The notes under the pieces are model-generated. The model made no database searches. It was not told the origin of the DNA and was given only the letters and a program-made list of their open reading frames with translations. From Humidesulfovibrio sp. (GTDB taxonomy: Bacteria > Desulfobacterota > Desulfovibrionia > Desulfovibrionales > Desulfovibrionaceae): 51,545 bases of DNA. A program made the translations under genes and the position numbers. Positions 23,369 to 32,085 of the stretch are shown piece after piece (position 1 is the first letter of the stretch; each line of letters starts with the position of its first letter). The stretch is taken from NCBI RefSeq assembly GCF_030689645.1, contig NZ_JAUYFU010000034.1, positions 1 through 51,545 on the forward strand, read 5' to 3'.

Positions 23369-25329
23369 CCCTTCACCGCTTCCGGCAGGTCCACGGTCAG
23401 GGCCTCCACCTCCTTGTCAAACCCCTTGAGCTTGAGCGCGCCCGCGCTGGTGAGCCGGAACTGGTCATGCACCAGGGCTGCCGTACGCGCGCTCAGCAGC
23501 ACGCCGCCGTGCGGGGCTGCCCCTTCCAGGCGCTGGGCCAGATTCACGTTGCGCCCCAGCAGGGTGAAGTCCTTTCGGGTGCGCGAGCCCATGTCGCCCA
23601 CAATGGCGTGGCCGGTGTTCAGCCCGATGCGTATAGTGATCATCTGCCGCCCCTGCGCCTGCCATGTGCGGTTCAGCCGGGATACGGCGGACTGCATCTC
23701 CACTGCTGCGCGCACGCCGCACAGTGCAGAGCGCCGGGCGTTCTCCACGGAGTCCACGCCTTCGACTTCCGGATAGCCGAAAAAAGCCATGAGCCCATGG
23801 CCCATGAACTTGTCCACTGCGCCCTGATTGCGGAAGATGCAGGCCGTCATCTCCTCAAGATACTCGCCGAGGAAGCGCTGCACCTCGGCGGGTTCCATGT
23901 GGTCGCTCATGGCAGTGAAACCAGCAATGTCCGCAAAGAGCACCGTGACGTCCACGCTGCGGCCAGCCATGATGTCCGAGCCGGACTCAAGTATCTGCCG
24001 GGCGATGCTGGGAGAAAAATAGGTTTCCAGCATGTGCCGCTGCCGGGCGGAGTCGCGGGCGACTCGAACCAGGCCGTGGGCCAGAAGCGTAAGCACGCAG
24101 AGCCCCACGGCGAGGCTGCTGGCCGTGAGGTTGAGCGCCAGCCCCGTGGTCAGGTAGAGTCCGATGTTCGATGCCGGGCAAAGGACCACGAGGCCCAGGC
24201 CCGATGGCAGAAAGGCGCGGATGGGCAGACGCAGGAACAGCAGCCCCGACAAGGCCAGGAACGCTGCGGCAAAGGCTGCTGAAGCCCAGGCTGGTGCCAC
24301 AGGCAGGTGGGCGCCGGTGAGCAGTTGGCTTGTGAGGTTGGAGTGCAGGGTAATCAGCGGCTCCGCCGGGGAAAGGGCCGTGGCCTTGATGTCTGTTGTG
24401 CCCGAAGCCGTGAGGCCCACCAGGACGATCTTGCCTTTGAGACCCTGCCGCAAAAAAGCCAGGCGTGCCGGGTCGGCGGCGGCGTCCAGCACCTCGGCGT
24501 AGGACAGGTGCCAGAAACCGTGCCCCCAGGGTGCGGTGAGATTCACGGACAACATGCTCCGGGAGTCGGTGGGGACAAAGCTGCGTCCAGCCTGTCGGAT
24601 GATGTCCACGCCTCCTTGTCGGATTACAGCCTTGGCGTCCAGGTGGTGTAGCGCCAGGGTCAGGGCCAGGGCTGGCAGGGGCTGTCCGTGGTACCCCACC
24701 AGCAGCGGCATGCGGCGGTATGCGCCATCCAGGTCCGGGGTGGCGGCGATGTGCCCCAGGCCCAGAGCGTTGCTGGAAAACAGGGCCGCAGGCAGCACAG
24801 TGCGTTGGGCCTGGAGCAGGTCTGGGACGTGCATGCCGCTGGCAGGCAGAAGCGATGCCAGGAGCGGCAGATCGTCGGTTTCGGGGGAAAGGCGGACCAC
24901 ATCGGACTCGTGCACCAAGCCCACGCCCACTGGGAACACGACGCGGCCACTGCGGGCAATGGCCGTTTCCAGGTCCGCGTCGTCGGTCTGGCCGTCTGCG
25001 CGTGCTGCGGAACCCCGAAACACAATGTCGAAACCCACAACAGACACGCCGCAATCCGTAAGCACGTTAAGCACGCGGGCGTGGATGGAGCGCGGCAGCG
25101 GCCAGGGGCCTAGGCGTCGAAGGGAGGCGTCGTCGATGTCCAGGAGCACGACGTCTGGGCTGGGCAGGGGGCGGGTGGCCAAGCGGAAGCGCAGGTCCGA
25201 GGCGGCGAGTTCAAGGCGCTCAAAGGGCGCAGGCAGCAAGAGCAGGGCGGGCAGGAAGCAGGCCAAAGCCAGGGCGGCCACCAACAGGCCGCGTGTTTCA
25301 GGCGAGAGGTTCCGCTTGGGCTCTGCCAT
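23365..25329 (-). CDS. CHASE2 adenylate/guanylate cyclase-type protein
   Basis: This 654-aa membrane sensor has an N-terminal helix, then a periplasmic CHASE2 domain (about residues 45-335, with SDLRFRL, VVLLDIDDASL and GWPLPR-like WPLPRSIHA). Three membrane helices follow at about 348-420, and a class III nucleotide cyclase domain from about 458. The first metal Asp is present (LFADIAGFT, Asp467), as is VNLAQRL. The second metal-binding position reads DKFMGHGLMAFFG, with His511 in place of the usual Asp, so catalysis may be impaired or altered. AAGGAG precedes the ATG. It follows a secreted-protein gene by 21 nt and shares stop-codon bases with cobB. Confidence 0.85.
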   Translation of the reverse strand: MAEPKRNLSPETRGLLVAALALACFLPALLLLPAPFERLELAASDLRFRLATRPLPSPDVVLLDIDDASLRRLGPWPLPRSIHARVLNVLTDCGVSVVGFDIVFRGSAARADGQTDDADLETAIARSGRVVFPVGVGLVHESDVVRLSPETDDLPLLASLLPASGMHVPDLLQAQRTVLPAALFSSNALGLGHIAATPDLDGAYRRMPLLVGYHGQPLPALALTLALHHLDAKAVIRQGGVDIIRQAGRSFVPTDSRSMLSVNLTAPWGHGFWHLSYAEVLDAAADPARLAFLRQGLKGKIVLVGLTASGTTDIKATALSPAEPLITLHSNLTSQLLTGAHLPVAPAWASAAFAAAFLALSGLLFLRLPIRAFLPSGLGLVVLCPASNIGLYLTTGLALNLTASSLAVGLCVLTLLAHGLVRVARDSARQRHMLETYFSPSIARQILESGSDIMAGRSVDVTVLFADIAGFTAMSDHMEPAEVQRFLGEYLEEMTACIFRNQGAVDKFMGHGLMAFFGYPEVEGVDSVENARRSALCGVRAAVEMQSAVSRLNRTWQAQGRQMITIRIGLNTGHAIVGDMGSRTRKDFTLLGRNVNLAQRLEGAAPHGGVLLSARTAALVHDQFRLTSAGALKLKGFDKEVEALTVDLPEAVKG

Positions 25330-25350
25330 GGCCCTACTCTCCTTGAGGTC

Positions 25351-26250
25351 TTAGGGCGCAGGCTTTGGGGGAACGGGCAGTCCGCCCTCGCGCCCGGCTG
25401 CGCCGGTCATGTTCACCGGGGGTTCGGAGCTTTTGAGGCGCATGGCACGCGCGCCGCCAATGGCAGGAGAAATGCGCTGTTCCACGCAGTCGGAAACCAC
25501 GCCCTCCAGCTGCGAGGGCCGGGGCCGACCGGCGCGGGCCTTGGTGAAGGCCTCGTCCAGGCTGGCCGGGTTGGCTGGAATGGTGAGCCCGCCGGTGCAG
25601 GCCAGGACGGACAGGCTGGAAACTCCTGCGGGCAGCGTCTGCTTCACGCTCTTGCCGGGGGTGAGGCGAAAGACCTGCACCCCAGCTGGCAGGAACTCCG
25701 GATCAGCGCCCGTGGTTGGGGCATAGGCGGCAACTGCCTCGCAGGGGCGGTTGGCCTCCAGGGTCAGCACGCCGTCGAAGGCGCTGGCGCGAAGGGTCAG
25801 AAGCTTGGCGTCAGCAGGCAGGGAATCAGCATGGCCGCGAAGACGCAGCTCCATCAACACCACAGCTCGTGCAGCGCCAAAGCCCATGCCCGGAAAATGC
25901 TTGAGATTCACAACGCGCTGGCCTTCTGGAGCGGGCGCCAGGTCATGGGCTCCGCCAAGGCTGGCGAGGTGCTTGGCGGCCAGGCTTCGGGCGTTGTGCA
26001 CCGCCTGGTCCTCTGCTTCATGCGTTGTGGCTCCCTGGCCCAGAGCCTTCACCAGCAGGTAGCGCACCGGGGCGGGCGACAGACCCCGTTCAGGCGCTGC
26101 AGATTCGGTGCTGCTTGCCGCGGACTCGGCCACAGCCTGAGAGGCGAGGGCCTGTGAAGGCAAAACGCATAAAAACAGGGCGACGAACAAAAACAGGGCC
26201 AAGGGTGCAAAGACAGCGGCGCGATGGGCGCGAGACGTGGGATTGAGCAT
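25351..26250 (-). CDS. Secreted hypothetical protein
   Basis: This 299-aa protein has an N-terminal signal sequence (AVFAPLALFLFVALFLCVLP, then ALASQA as a likely cleavage region). The mature part has GQGATTHEAEDQAVHNARSL, reminiscent of the LPP20/SIMPL-like segments of envelope proteins, but I cannot assign a family with confidence. The C-terminus is proline-rich. GGAGG precedes the ATG. It is cotranscribed with the CHASE2 cyclase downstream, so it may supply or modulate the periplasmic signal for that sensor (inference). Confidence 0.65.
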   Translation of the reverse strand: MLNPTSRAHRAAVFAPLALFLFVALFLCVLPSQALASQAVAESAASSTESAAPERGLSPAPVRYLLVKALGQGATTHEAEDQAVHNARSLAAKHLASLGGAHDLAPAPEGQRVVNLKHFPGMGFGAARAVVLMELRLRGHADSLPADAKLLTLRASAFDGVLTLEANRPCEAVAAYAPTTGADPEFLPAGVQVFRLTPGKSVKQTLPAGVSSLSVLACTGGLTIPANPASLDEAFTKARAGRPRPSQLEGVVSDCVEQRISPAIGGARAMRLKSSEPPVNMTGAAGREGGLPVPPKPAP

Positions 26251-26447
26251 GGTGTGCCTCCGGGTCTGAGGGGCTTCCTTTCATGTTAGCCCATCGTGGC
26301 GGGACTGACAACACGCAGTGCTGGGCGCAGGCTGTGGTGATTGCCCTGCGTGGGCTCGTCTGCTAAAGCCCTTGGCACCGTGCGGGCATGGTCCGCGTTC
26401 GGCCTGTGAACATCCGCTTCCAATCCGCGAAACAAGGAGACCTCACG

Positions 26448-27053
26448 ATGCAGCGCTTTTTTCGTCTGATTCTGGCTCTGGGCCTCGTGCTGGCCCTGGC
26501 CGTGCCCGGTCTGGCCCAGAACGCGTCCTCCACTCCCGCGCAGGGCGGCAAAGTCCTGGTGAAGCTTGAGACCAGCAAGGGCGATATCGTCCTTCAGCTC
26601 AACAAAGACAAAGCGCCGCTTTCCGTGGCCAGCTTTTTGGCCCACGTGAAGAACGGCCATTACGACGGCACCATTTTTCATCGCGTCATCAATGGCTTCA
26701 TGATCCAGGGCGGCGGCTTCGACGTTAACATGAAGGAAAAGCCCACTGGACGTCCCATCAAGAATGAGGCCGACAACGGGCTCAAGAATTCGCTGTACAC
26801 CGTGGCCATGGCCCGCACATCGGACCCGAATTCCGCAGCCGCCCAGTTCTACATCAACGTGAAGGAAAACCGCTTCCTGGACCATCGCAACAAGAGCGAC
26901 GAGGGCTGGGGTTACGCCGTGTTCGGCGAAGTGGTTGAAGGCAAGCGCGTGGTGGACGAGATCAAGGGCGTGCAGACCGGTCGCAAGGGCATGTTCGACG
27001 ATGTGCCCACCCAGCCCGTAATCATCAAGAAGGCCACCATCATTTCGCAGTAG
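26448..27053 (+). CDS. Periplasmic cyclophilin-type peptidyl-prolyl isomerase
   Basis: This is a 201-aa PpiA-type isomerase that speeds folding of exported proteins. A signal peptide (FFRLILALGLVLALAVPGLA, cleavage before QNAS) is followed by the cyclophilin core: TSKGDIVLQLNKDKAPLSVA, GTIFHRVINGFMIQGGGF, SAAAQFYINVKEN and YAVFGEVVEGKRVVDEI. AAGGAG lies 8 nt before the ATG. The gene is single and ends at a terminator. Confidence 0.93.
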   Translation: MQRFFRLILALGLVLALAVPGLAQNASSTPAQGGKVLVKLETSKGDIVLQLNKDKAPLSVASFLAHVKNGHYDGTIFHRVINGFMIQGGGFDVNMKEKPTGRPIKNEADNGLKNSLYTVAMARTSDPNSAAAQFYINVKENRFLDHRNKSDEGWGYAVFGEVVEGKRVVDEIKGVQTGRKGMFDDVPTQPVIIKKATIISQ

Positions 27054-27076
27054 CCTGAATCGTTTCAGCCCGGTAC

Positions 27077-27112
27077 GGGCGGCTTCCGCGCAGGCGGGGG
27101 CCGCCTTTTTTT
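27077..27112 (+). terminator. Intrinsic terminator after cyclophilin gene
   Basis: The stem GGCGGC/GCCGCC (27078-27083 with 27100-27105) has a structured loop and is followed by seven T residues (27106-27112). Confidence 0.85.
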
Positions 27113-27139
27113 GCGCCCGGCGGCGCACCAGGCTGAGCT

Positions 27140-27316
27140 TCAGGTCGTGCGGAAATAGCTTTTCAAGGCTTCGCGCAGGTGGCGGGTGGCCTCTTCATGG
27201 GACAGTCCATGCTTGTGCCGCAGTGCGGTGTACAGAAGCTTTGCCGGGGCGGCGTTCCCGGTCGCGGCGGGTTTCCGGCTGGGTGCGGGCGTGTTGGCGT
27301 GGGGTACACGAATCAA
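27140..27316 (-). CDS. Small protein, TTG start (58 aa)
   Basis: This short minus-strand gene would start at TTG (27316) with a perfect AGGAGG 8 nt upstream. It encodes 58 residues: a proline-rich N-terminus, then a helical part with AKLLYTALRHKHGLSHEEAT and REALKSYFRTT. The frame stays open upstream to 27598, but that part is low-complexity and lacks a ribosome site. I do not recognise a family. The strong ribosome site and the helical C-terminus argue for a real gene. Confidence 0.5.
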   Translation of the reverse strand: MIRVPHANTPAPSRKPAATGNAAPAKLLYTALRHKHGLSHEEATRHLREALKSYFRTT

Positions 27317-27439
27317 GGGCGTAACCTCCTGGGGCAGCGTCAGGCGCCGATGAGCTTTCTGCGGAAGCGCTGGCCTCGATGCGCACCCTGGCATATGGCG
27401 GTGACGCGGGCAGGGCGCTTGTGTGACAACTTGCGCACG

Positions 27440-27466
27440 GCTCAACAAATGGTAATGATGTTGAGC
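27440..27466. promoter_or_regulatory. Operator-like inverted repeat upstream of phosphatase
   Basis: GCTCAACA (27440-27447) and TGTTGAGC (27459-27466) form a perfect 8-bp inverted repeat with an 11-bp spacer. It overlaps a possible TTGCGC -35 region (27431-27436) between the divergent small gene and the alkaline phosphatase gene. It fits a dimeric repressor or activator site. No Pho-box-like repeat was seen. Confidence 0.4.
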
Positions 27467-27582
27467 GCGAGCCAGACAGCCGCAGCAGAATTGTTGCGCG
27501 GCGTAATTATCCAATTTTTGCGGCAGGGGAAAGCGCCCCTTTTCTTCATGGGACCAAAAACAGCTCCAAAGCCGGAGGGCAC

Positions 27583-29241
27583 ATGCGTCTTTCAGCACAC
27601 CGACCCCGCGCCAGCATTGGCGTCTTCAGCCTGCTTTTGCTCTTGTTCTTCTGCCAATCGGCCCTGGCTGCGGGCGCGGCGAAAAATGTCATTGTGCTCA
27701 TCGCCGATGGCACTGGCGCGGAGCAGTATACCCTGGCGCGCTGGTTCAAGGGCGCGCCCCTGGCCCAGGACGCCATTCTGACCGGCATGGTGCGCACGCA
27801 CATCAGCGATTCCGTCGTGGCTGACTCGGCCCCGTCCGGCTCGGCCTACGCCACGGGAACGCGCACCTCGGACAAGTTCATAAGCGTCGGCCCCAGGGCC
27901 AAGGTGTTGTCGAGCGAGCCTTCCCCTCCGGAGGAACTGCGCTACAGGCCGCTCGCCACCGTGCTTGAGGGCGCGCGCGTGCAGGGCCGGTCCACGGGCA
28001 TCGTGGCCACTGCCGGGGTGTGGCACGCCACTCCGGCGGCGTTCTACGCCCACGTTCCCAGCCGCACCCTTGAATCCACCATAATGAAGCAGGGCGTGCA
28101 TCAGGGCATCGACGTGGTTCTGGGCGGCGGGCGCGGATATCTCACCCCCAAGCACGCGGGCGGGCTGCGCGAGGACGGCCAGGACCTGGCCGCCGTGCTG
28201 CGGGAGCGGGGGTATGAATTGCCCACCACGGCCAAGGAGCTGGGCGCCGCCAAGGGACCAAAGATCTTCGGCCTGTTCGCGGGCGGGCACATGGCCCCGG
28301 ATCTGGATCGCGCGGCCCTGGCCCCGCAGGAGCCAGCCCTGGCGGAGATGACCGCCAAGGCCATCGCCGTGCTGTCAAAGAATCCCAAGGGCTTTTTCCT
28401 GATGGTTGAGGGCAGCCAGGTGGACTGGGCCGATCACGCCAATGATCCGGCGCACCTGATTTCCGATCTTTTGGCCTTTGACCGTGCGGTGCAGACGGCC
28501 CTGGACTACGCCAAAAAGCGCAAGGACACCCTGGTGCTTGTGGTCTCTGACCACAACACCGGAGGCATGAGCATCGGCAACATGCGCACCAACAAGAGCT
28601 ACACGCAGACTTCCGTGGAGGACCTGCTGGAGCCCCTGCGCAAGATGCGCGCCTCTGCCGCGGCATTGTGGGCGCGGCTGGGCAAGGACCAGACTCCGGA
28701 GCGGCTCCAGGCGGTTGTGCGCGAAGACTGGGGGCTCAGCATCACTGCCGAGGAAGCCAAGCTGGTTCTTGAAGCCGCCGCCGCGTATCCGGAGGAGCCT
28801 TACTACGCCCTGGGCCAGATACTCTGCCCCCGGTACACCGTGCTTGGCTGGACCACGCATGGCCACACCGGCGGCGATGTCCCCATGTTTGCCTACGGCC
28901 CAGGCGGCCCCAAGGGGCTCATCGCCGGATTTGAATTTGGGCAGGCCACGGCCAAGGCCCTGGGCATAGATCTGGCGGCGTTGAACCGCAGGCTCTTTGT
29001 GGATGCCGCTTTGGCATTCCCTCCGGGCAGCGTGCGGCTTGACGAGACGGACAAGAACGCGCCCGTGCTGCGTATCGAGCACCAGGGGCGCAGGGCCGAG
29101 CTCCCGGTGAACACGAACCTGCTGCGCATGGATGGTCGTGAGCTGCACCTGGAAGGGCTGGTGATCCACGCGCCGGACACGGGCAGGACATATGTTCCGG
29201 CTCAGGCCGTGCAGCGCATCCTGGGCAAGCGCGTCCCATAG
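27583..29241 (+). CDS. phoA: Alkaline phosphatase (PhoA family)
   Basis: This 552-aa secreted phosphomonoesterase has a signal peptide (residues about 12-30, ending SALAA). The metal motif is VIVLIADGTGAEQ, and the nucleophile lies in DSAPSGSAYATGT (Ser82). Further metal ligands lie in FFLMVEGSQVDWADHANDP, VVSDHNTGG and WTTHGHTGGDVP. About 100 C-terminal residues after the core contain a strand-rich tail. GGAGG is 5 nt before the ATG. It is a single gene ending at a bidirectional terminator. Confidence 0.9.
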   Translation: MRLSAHRPRASIGVFSLLLLLFFCQSALAAGAAKNVIVLIADGTGAEQYTLARWFKGAPLAQDAILTGMVRTHISDSVVADSAPSGSAYATGTRTSDKFISVGPRAKVLSSEPSPPEELRYRPLATVLEGARVQGRSTGIVATAGVWHATPAAFYAHVPSRTLESTIMKQGVHQGIDVVLGGGRGYLTPKHAGGLREDGQDLAAVLRERGYELPTTAKELGAAKGPKIFGLFAGGHMAPDLDRAALAPQEPALAEMTAKAIAVLSKNPKGFFLMVEGSQVDWADHANDPAHLISDLLAFDRAVQTALDYAKKRKDTLVLVVSDHNTGGMSIGNMRTNKSYTQTSVEDLLEPLRKMRASAAALWARLGKDQTPERLQAVVREDWGLSITAEEAKLVLEAAAAYPEEPYYALGQILCPRYTVLGWTTHGHTGGDVPMFAYGPGGPKGLIAGFEFGQATAKALGIDLAALNRRLFVDAALAFPPGSVRLDETDKNAPVLRIEHQGRRAELPVNTNLLRMDGRELHLEGLVIHAPDTGRTYVPAQAVQRILGKRVP

Positions 29242-29262
29242 GGGGGCGGCCCGGCAAAAAAG

Positions 29263-29295
29263 AAGGCCCCGTCTTGCGGCGGGGCCTTTTCTTTT
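29263..29295. terminator. Bidirectional terminator
   Basis: A perfect 9-bp stem (29263-29271 with 29280-29288) is followed by TTTTCTTTT on the plus strand. AAAAAAG upstream gives a T tract on the minus strand. It serves the convergent phosphatase and acyl-CoA ligase genes. Confidence 0.88.
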
Positions 29296-29312
29296 GCATT
29301 GGGTTGGGCGGC

Positions 29313-31040
29313 TCAGGCGTCCGAGCTGGTGGTGTCCACCACGGGCGCGGCGCTGCAGGCCTTGGTGCGTTCGGCTTCTTCTGCGCGCAGGGCCCGGCGC
29401 AGCACCTTGCCGACCATGGTTTTGGGCAGGCTCTCGCGGAACTCCACATGGCGCGGCACTTTGTATGCAGCCAGCTTCTGGCGGCAGAAGGCGATGATCT
29501 CGGCCTTGGTGGGTTTTTCGCCGGGCTTTGCCACCACGAACACCTTGACCACCTCGCCGCGCGCGTCGCAGGGGATGCCAACGGCCACGGCCTCCTGCAC
29601 CTTGGGGTGCGCGTGCAGAACCTCGTCGATTTCGCGCGGGTAGATGTTGTAACCAGCGCTGATGATGAGGTCTTTCTTGCGGTCTACGATGAAGAAGTAG
29701 CCGTCCTCGTCCATGTAGGCGATGTCGCCGGTGTAGAGCCAGCCGTTGCGCAGAACGTCGGCGGTTTCGTCAGGTTTGTTGAAGTACCCGGCCATGACCT
29801 GCGGGCCGCGAACGGCCAGTTCCCCCAGCTTGCCTGGAGGAAGCGGCGGGCCGCCCAGGTCCATGTCCACGATTTTGGCGTCGGTGCCAGGAACGGGCAG
29901 GCCGATGGACCCGTGCTTGGCCACGCCTTGCACAGGATTTATGTGCGTCACCGGGCTGGCCTCAGACAGGCCGTAGCCCTCGCAAATGCTCGCGCCTGTT
30001 GCGGTTTTGAACTGCTCGAACCACTCTACAGGCATGGGGGCCGAGCCCGACACGCAGAAGCGGATGGAGGACAGGTCGTAGCTGCCCACGTTTTTTTGCT
30101 GCAATAGCGAGATGTAGACTGAGGGCGCACCGGGGAACACCGTGGGGCGCTCCTTGTGGATGGTTTTGAGCACGTCTCCGGGCATATAGCGGGGGAAGGG
30201 GATCTGCGTGGCGCCCAGCGCCGTGCATAAATTCAGACACACGGTGAGGCCGTAAATGTGGAAGTAGGGCAGCACGCCCAGGAACAGTTCGCGGTTTTCG
30301 CCCATGCCCGGCAGCATCGCCGTGCATTGCAGGGCGTTTGCGCAGAGGCTGGCGTGGGTGATCATGCAGCCCTTGGCCAGGCCCGTGGTGCCGCCGGTGT
30401 ACTGCAGGAGCGCCAGGTCCTTCCCGGGGATGATGCCCTCGACAGTATAGGTGGACATTCCGCCCAGAAGGGAACTCCAGGTGTGAACCGTCTCGGAGTC
30501 GAAGGGCACCTTGCTGTTTTGGCCCTCGCGCCAGGCGCGCAGCTTGTACAGCATGCTCAAGGGGAAACGCAGGGCGTCGGCAATGCTGGTGACAAAATAC
30601 TTCTCTATGCCCAGCTGCGCGCGCAGCGGCTCGATCTTGTTCCACAGGATGTCTATGGTGATGAGGAAGCGCGCGCCGGAGTCCTTGAACTGGTGGACGA
30701 TCTCCGTCTCCATGTAAAGCGGGTTGGTGAACACCACAGTGCCGCCCGCGCGCAGAACGCCCCAGTAGGCGATGACCGTCTGGGGGGTGTTGGGCAGCAT
30801 GATGGCCACGCGGTCGCCGCGCTTGAGACCGTGCTTGCGCAGGTTTGCCGCCACTAACGAAGAGAGTTTTCGTAGTTTGGCATAGGTGATGCTGGTGTTT
30901 TGGAAAACAATGGCTGGACGGTCCGGCCAACGCGAAGCGGCCTCGTCGAGGAGCTCAAACACCGGCTTCACAGCAAGGTGCGGAGAACTCGGGACATTTT
31001 GATCGTAATGCGTGAGCCAGGGGCGGTCAATCTCGGGCAT
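29313..31040 (-). CDS. Long-chain fatty acid-CoA ligase
   Basis: This 575-aa AMP-forming acyl-CoA synthetase activates fatty acids by adenylation and then thioesterification. The P-loop is LLQYTGGTTGLAKG. Further motifs are CEGYGLSEASPVTHINP, WLYTGDIAYMDEDGYFFIVD, RKKDLIISAGYNIYPREID and the catalytic lysine region LPKTMVGKVLRRALR. AGAGG lies before the ATG at 31040. It is a single gene. FadD-like specificity is inferred from overall similarity; medium-chain or aryl substrates cannot be excluded. Confidence 0.9.
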   Translation of the reverse strand: MPEIDRPWLTHYDQNVPSSPHLAVKPVFELLDEAASRWPDRPAIVFQNTSITYAKLRKLSSLVAANLRKHGLKRGDRVAIMLPNTPQTVIAYWGVLRAGGTVVFTNPLYMETEIVHQFKDSGARFLITIDILWNKIEPLRAQLGIEKYFVTSIADALRFPLSMLYKLRAWREGQNSKVPFDSETVHTWSSLLGGMSTYTVEGIIPGKDLALLQYTGGTTGLAKGCMITHASLCANALQCTAMLPGMGENRELFLGVLPYFHIYGLTVCLNLCTALGATQIPFPRYMPGDVLKTIHKERPTVFPGAPSVYISLLQQKNVGSYDLSSIRFCVSGSAPMPVEWFEQFKTATGASICEGYGLSEASPVTHINPVQGVAKHGSIGLPVPGTDAKIVDMDLGGPPLPPGKLGELAVRGPQVMAGYFNKPDETADVLRNGWLYTGDIAYMDEDGYFFIVDRKKDLIISAGYNIYPREIDEVLHAHPKVQEAVAVGIPCDARGEVVKVFVVAKPGEKPTKAEIIAFCRQKLAAYKVPRHVEFRESLPKTMVGKVLRRALRAEEAERTKACSAAPVVDTTSSDA

Positions 31041-31191
31041 GGTCCAACCTCTTGGAGAGTCGTGGGGCTAAAAGCGCCGGTGGACTATAGTTGCGCGCCA
31101 ACAAGGTGGCAAGGGAAATGAATAGGGGAGCCTGCTCGGCTTCCGCCGCCGTGGAGACGTTCTTTTGACGCAGATGGTTTGTTGTGTCTAC

Positions 31192-31344
31192 GAATGATTC
31201 GGCCATTGGCGAGGCTCTTTCTCGTGGTTGTCGAATATTCCTTGAATATGGCTGGACCTTGACAGCTATTGGGCTGTTGAGCTATTCAGCGAATAATCAG
31301 GGCACAGCTTTTCAGAAAATATTATTGATCGAGTGAATGATTCG
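31192..31344. promoter_or_regulatory. Cluster of GAAT-ATTC inverted repeats
   Basis: The 422-bp gap between the acyl-CoA ligase and the winged-helix gene is notably AT-rich. It holds GAATGATTCG twice (31192-31201 and 31335-31344), GAATATTC (31233-31240) and a partial GAATAATC (31291-31298). A possible promoter, TTGACA (31259-31264) with TATTCA (31283-31288), lies among them. The repeats could bind the winged-helix protein encoded downstream. Otherwise I see nothing in this stretch. Confidence 0.4.
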
Positions 31345-31462
31345 CAGGTTTTTTGCCCGAAATTTGCATTCCTCTAGGCGAGGCCACGGTGCGGAAGACC
31401 CTTCCGCCCGATATCGGCCCCGCAGGCCAGCAAATATTCAGGACGCATCAACCACCGAGTGA

Positions 31463-32083
31463 ATGAACATGCTGCTTTCAGACGGAAAATACATCAAGCC
31501 CAGCAAAGAGACCAGGGTGCTGGCCATTCTGGACTCGCTGTCCCAGGACTCGGCGCTGTCCCAGTTTGAACTGGGCAGACGGCTCAAGCTCAGCGGAGCC
31601 ATGGTCAACCAGTACCTGAAGCTCCTGCAGGAACAGAACCTCATAGAGTACCGGCCGGTGAACGGCAAAAGCTACCGCTACGTGCTTACCAGCGGCGGCG
31701 AGAAAAGCCGCAGGCAGATGTTCAGCGACTATTCGAGCGAAACCATCCGCCTTTACACCAACATCAAGGACTTCATCATCTCCAAGTTGAAGAGCCTGGA
31801 GGTTCGGGGGCGCAAGAAGATCGCCTTGTTCGGGGCCTCCGAAACCTGCGAAGTTGTGCTTTCCGCACTGCGCGACACCGGCTTCCATGTGGTGGCCGTG
31901 GTGGACAACGATGTGGAAAAGCACGGCGCGCTGTTCCACGGCTACGTTATTTCTTCGCCTCTGGTGCTTGAGCATGTGGATTGCCAAGCCGTGGTCATCA
32001 CCTCTTTTGGCCGCCAGGACGAAATTCATCAGCAACTGCAGCCTGTCTCCGCCAAGAGAGGGCTCGAGACCGTGAGGTTGTGA
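31463..32083 (+). CDS. Winged-helix and Rossmann-fold protein
   Basis: This 206-aa protein has two parts. Residues about 15-75 are a MarR/Lrp-like winged helix (SQFELGRRLKLSGAMVNQYL, KLLQEQNLIEYRPVNGKSYR). From about residue 115 a nucleotide-binding fold follows: GRKKIALFGASETCEVVLSA, FHVVAVVDND and a later AVVITSFGRQDEI. The Rossmann part resembles the N-terminal sensor of sugar acyltransferases and CoA-binding redox sensors. ATG codons at 31463 and 31469 are both possible. It lies 2 nt before a sialic-acid-type synthase gene, so it probably regulates glycan synthesis according to a nucleotide or sugar signal (inference). Confidence 0.7.
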   Translation: MNMLLSDGKYIKPSKETRVLAILDSLSQDSALSQFELGRRLKLSGAMVNQYLKLLQEQNLIEYRPVNGKSYRYVLTSGGEKSRRQMFSDYSSETIRLYTNIKDFIISKLKSLEVRGRKKIALFGASETCEVVLSALRDTGFHVVAVVDNDVEKHGALFHGYVISSPLVLEHVDCQAVVITSFGRQDEIHQQLQPVSAKRGLETVRL

Positions 32084-32085
32084 GC

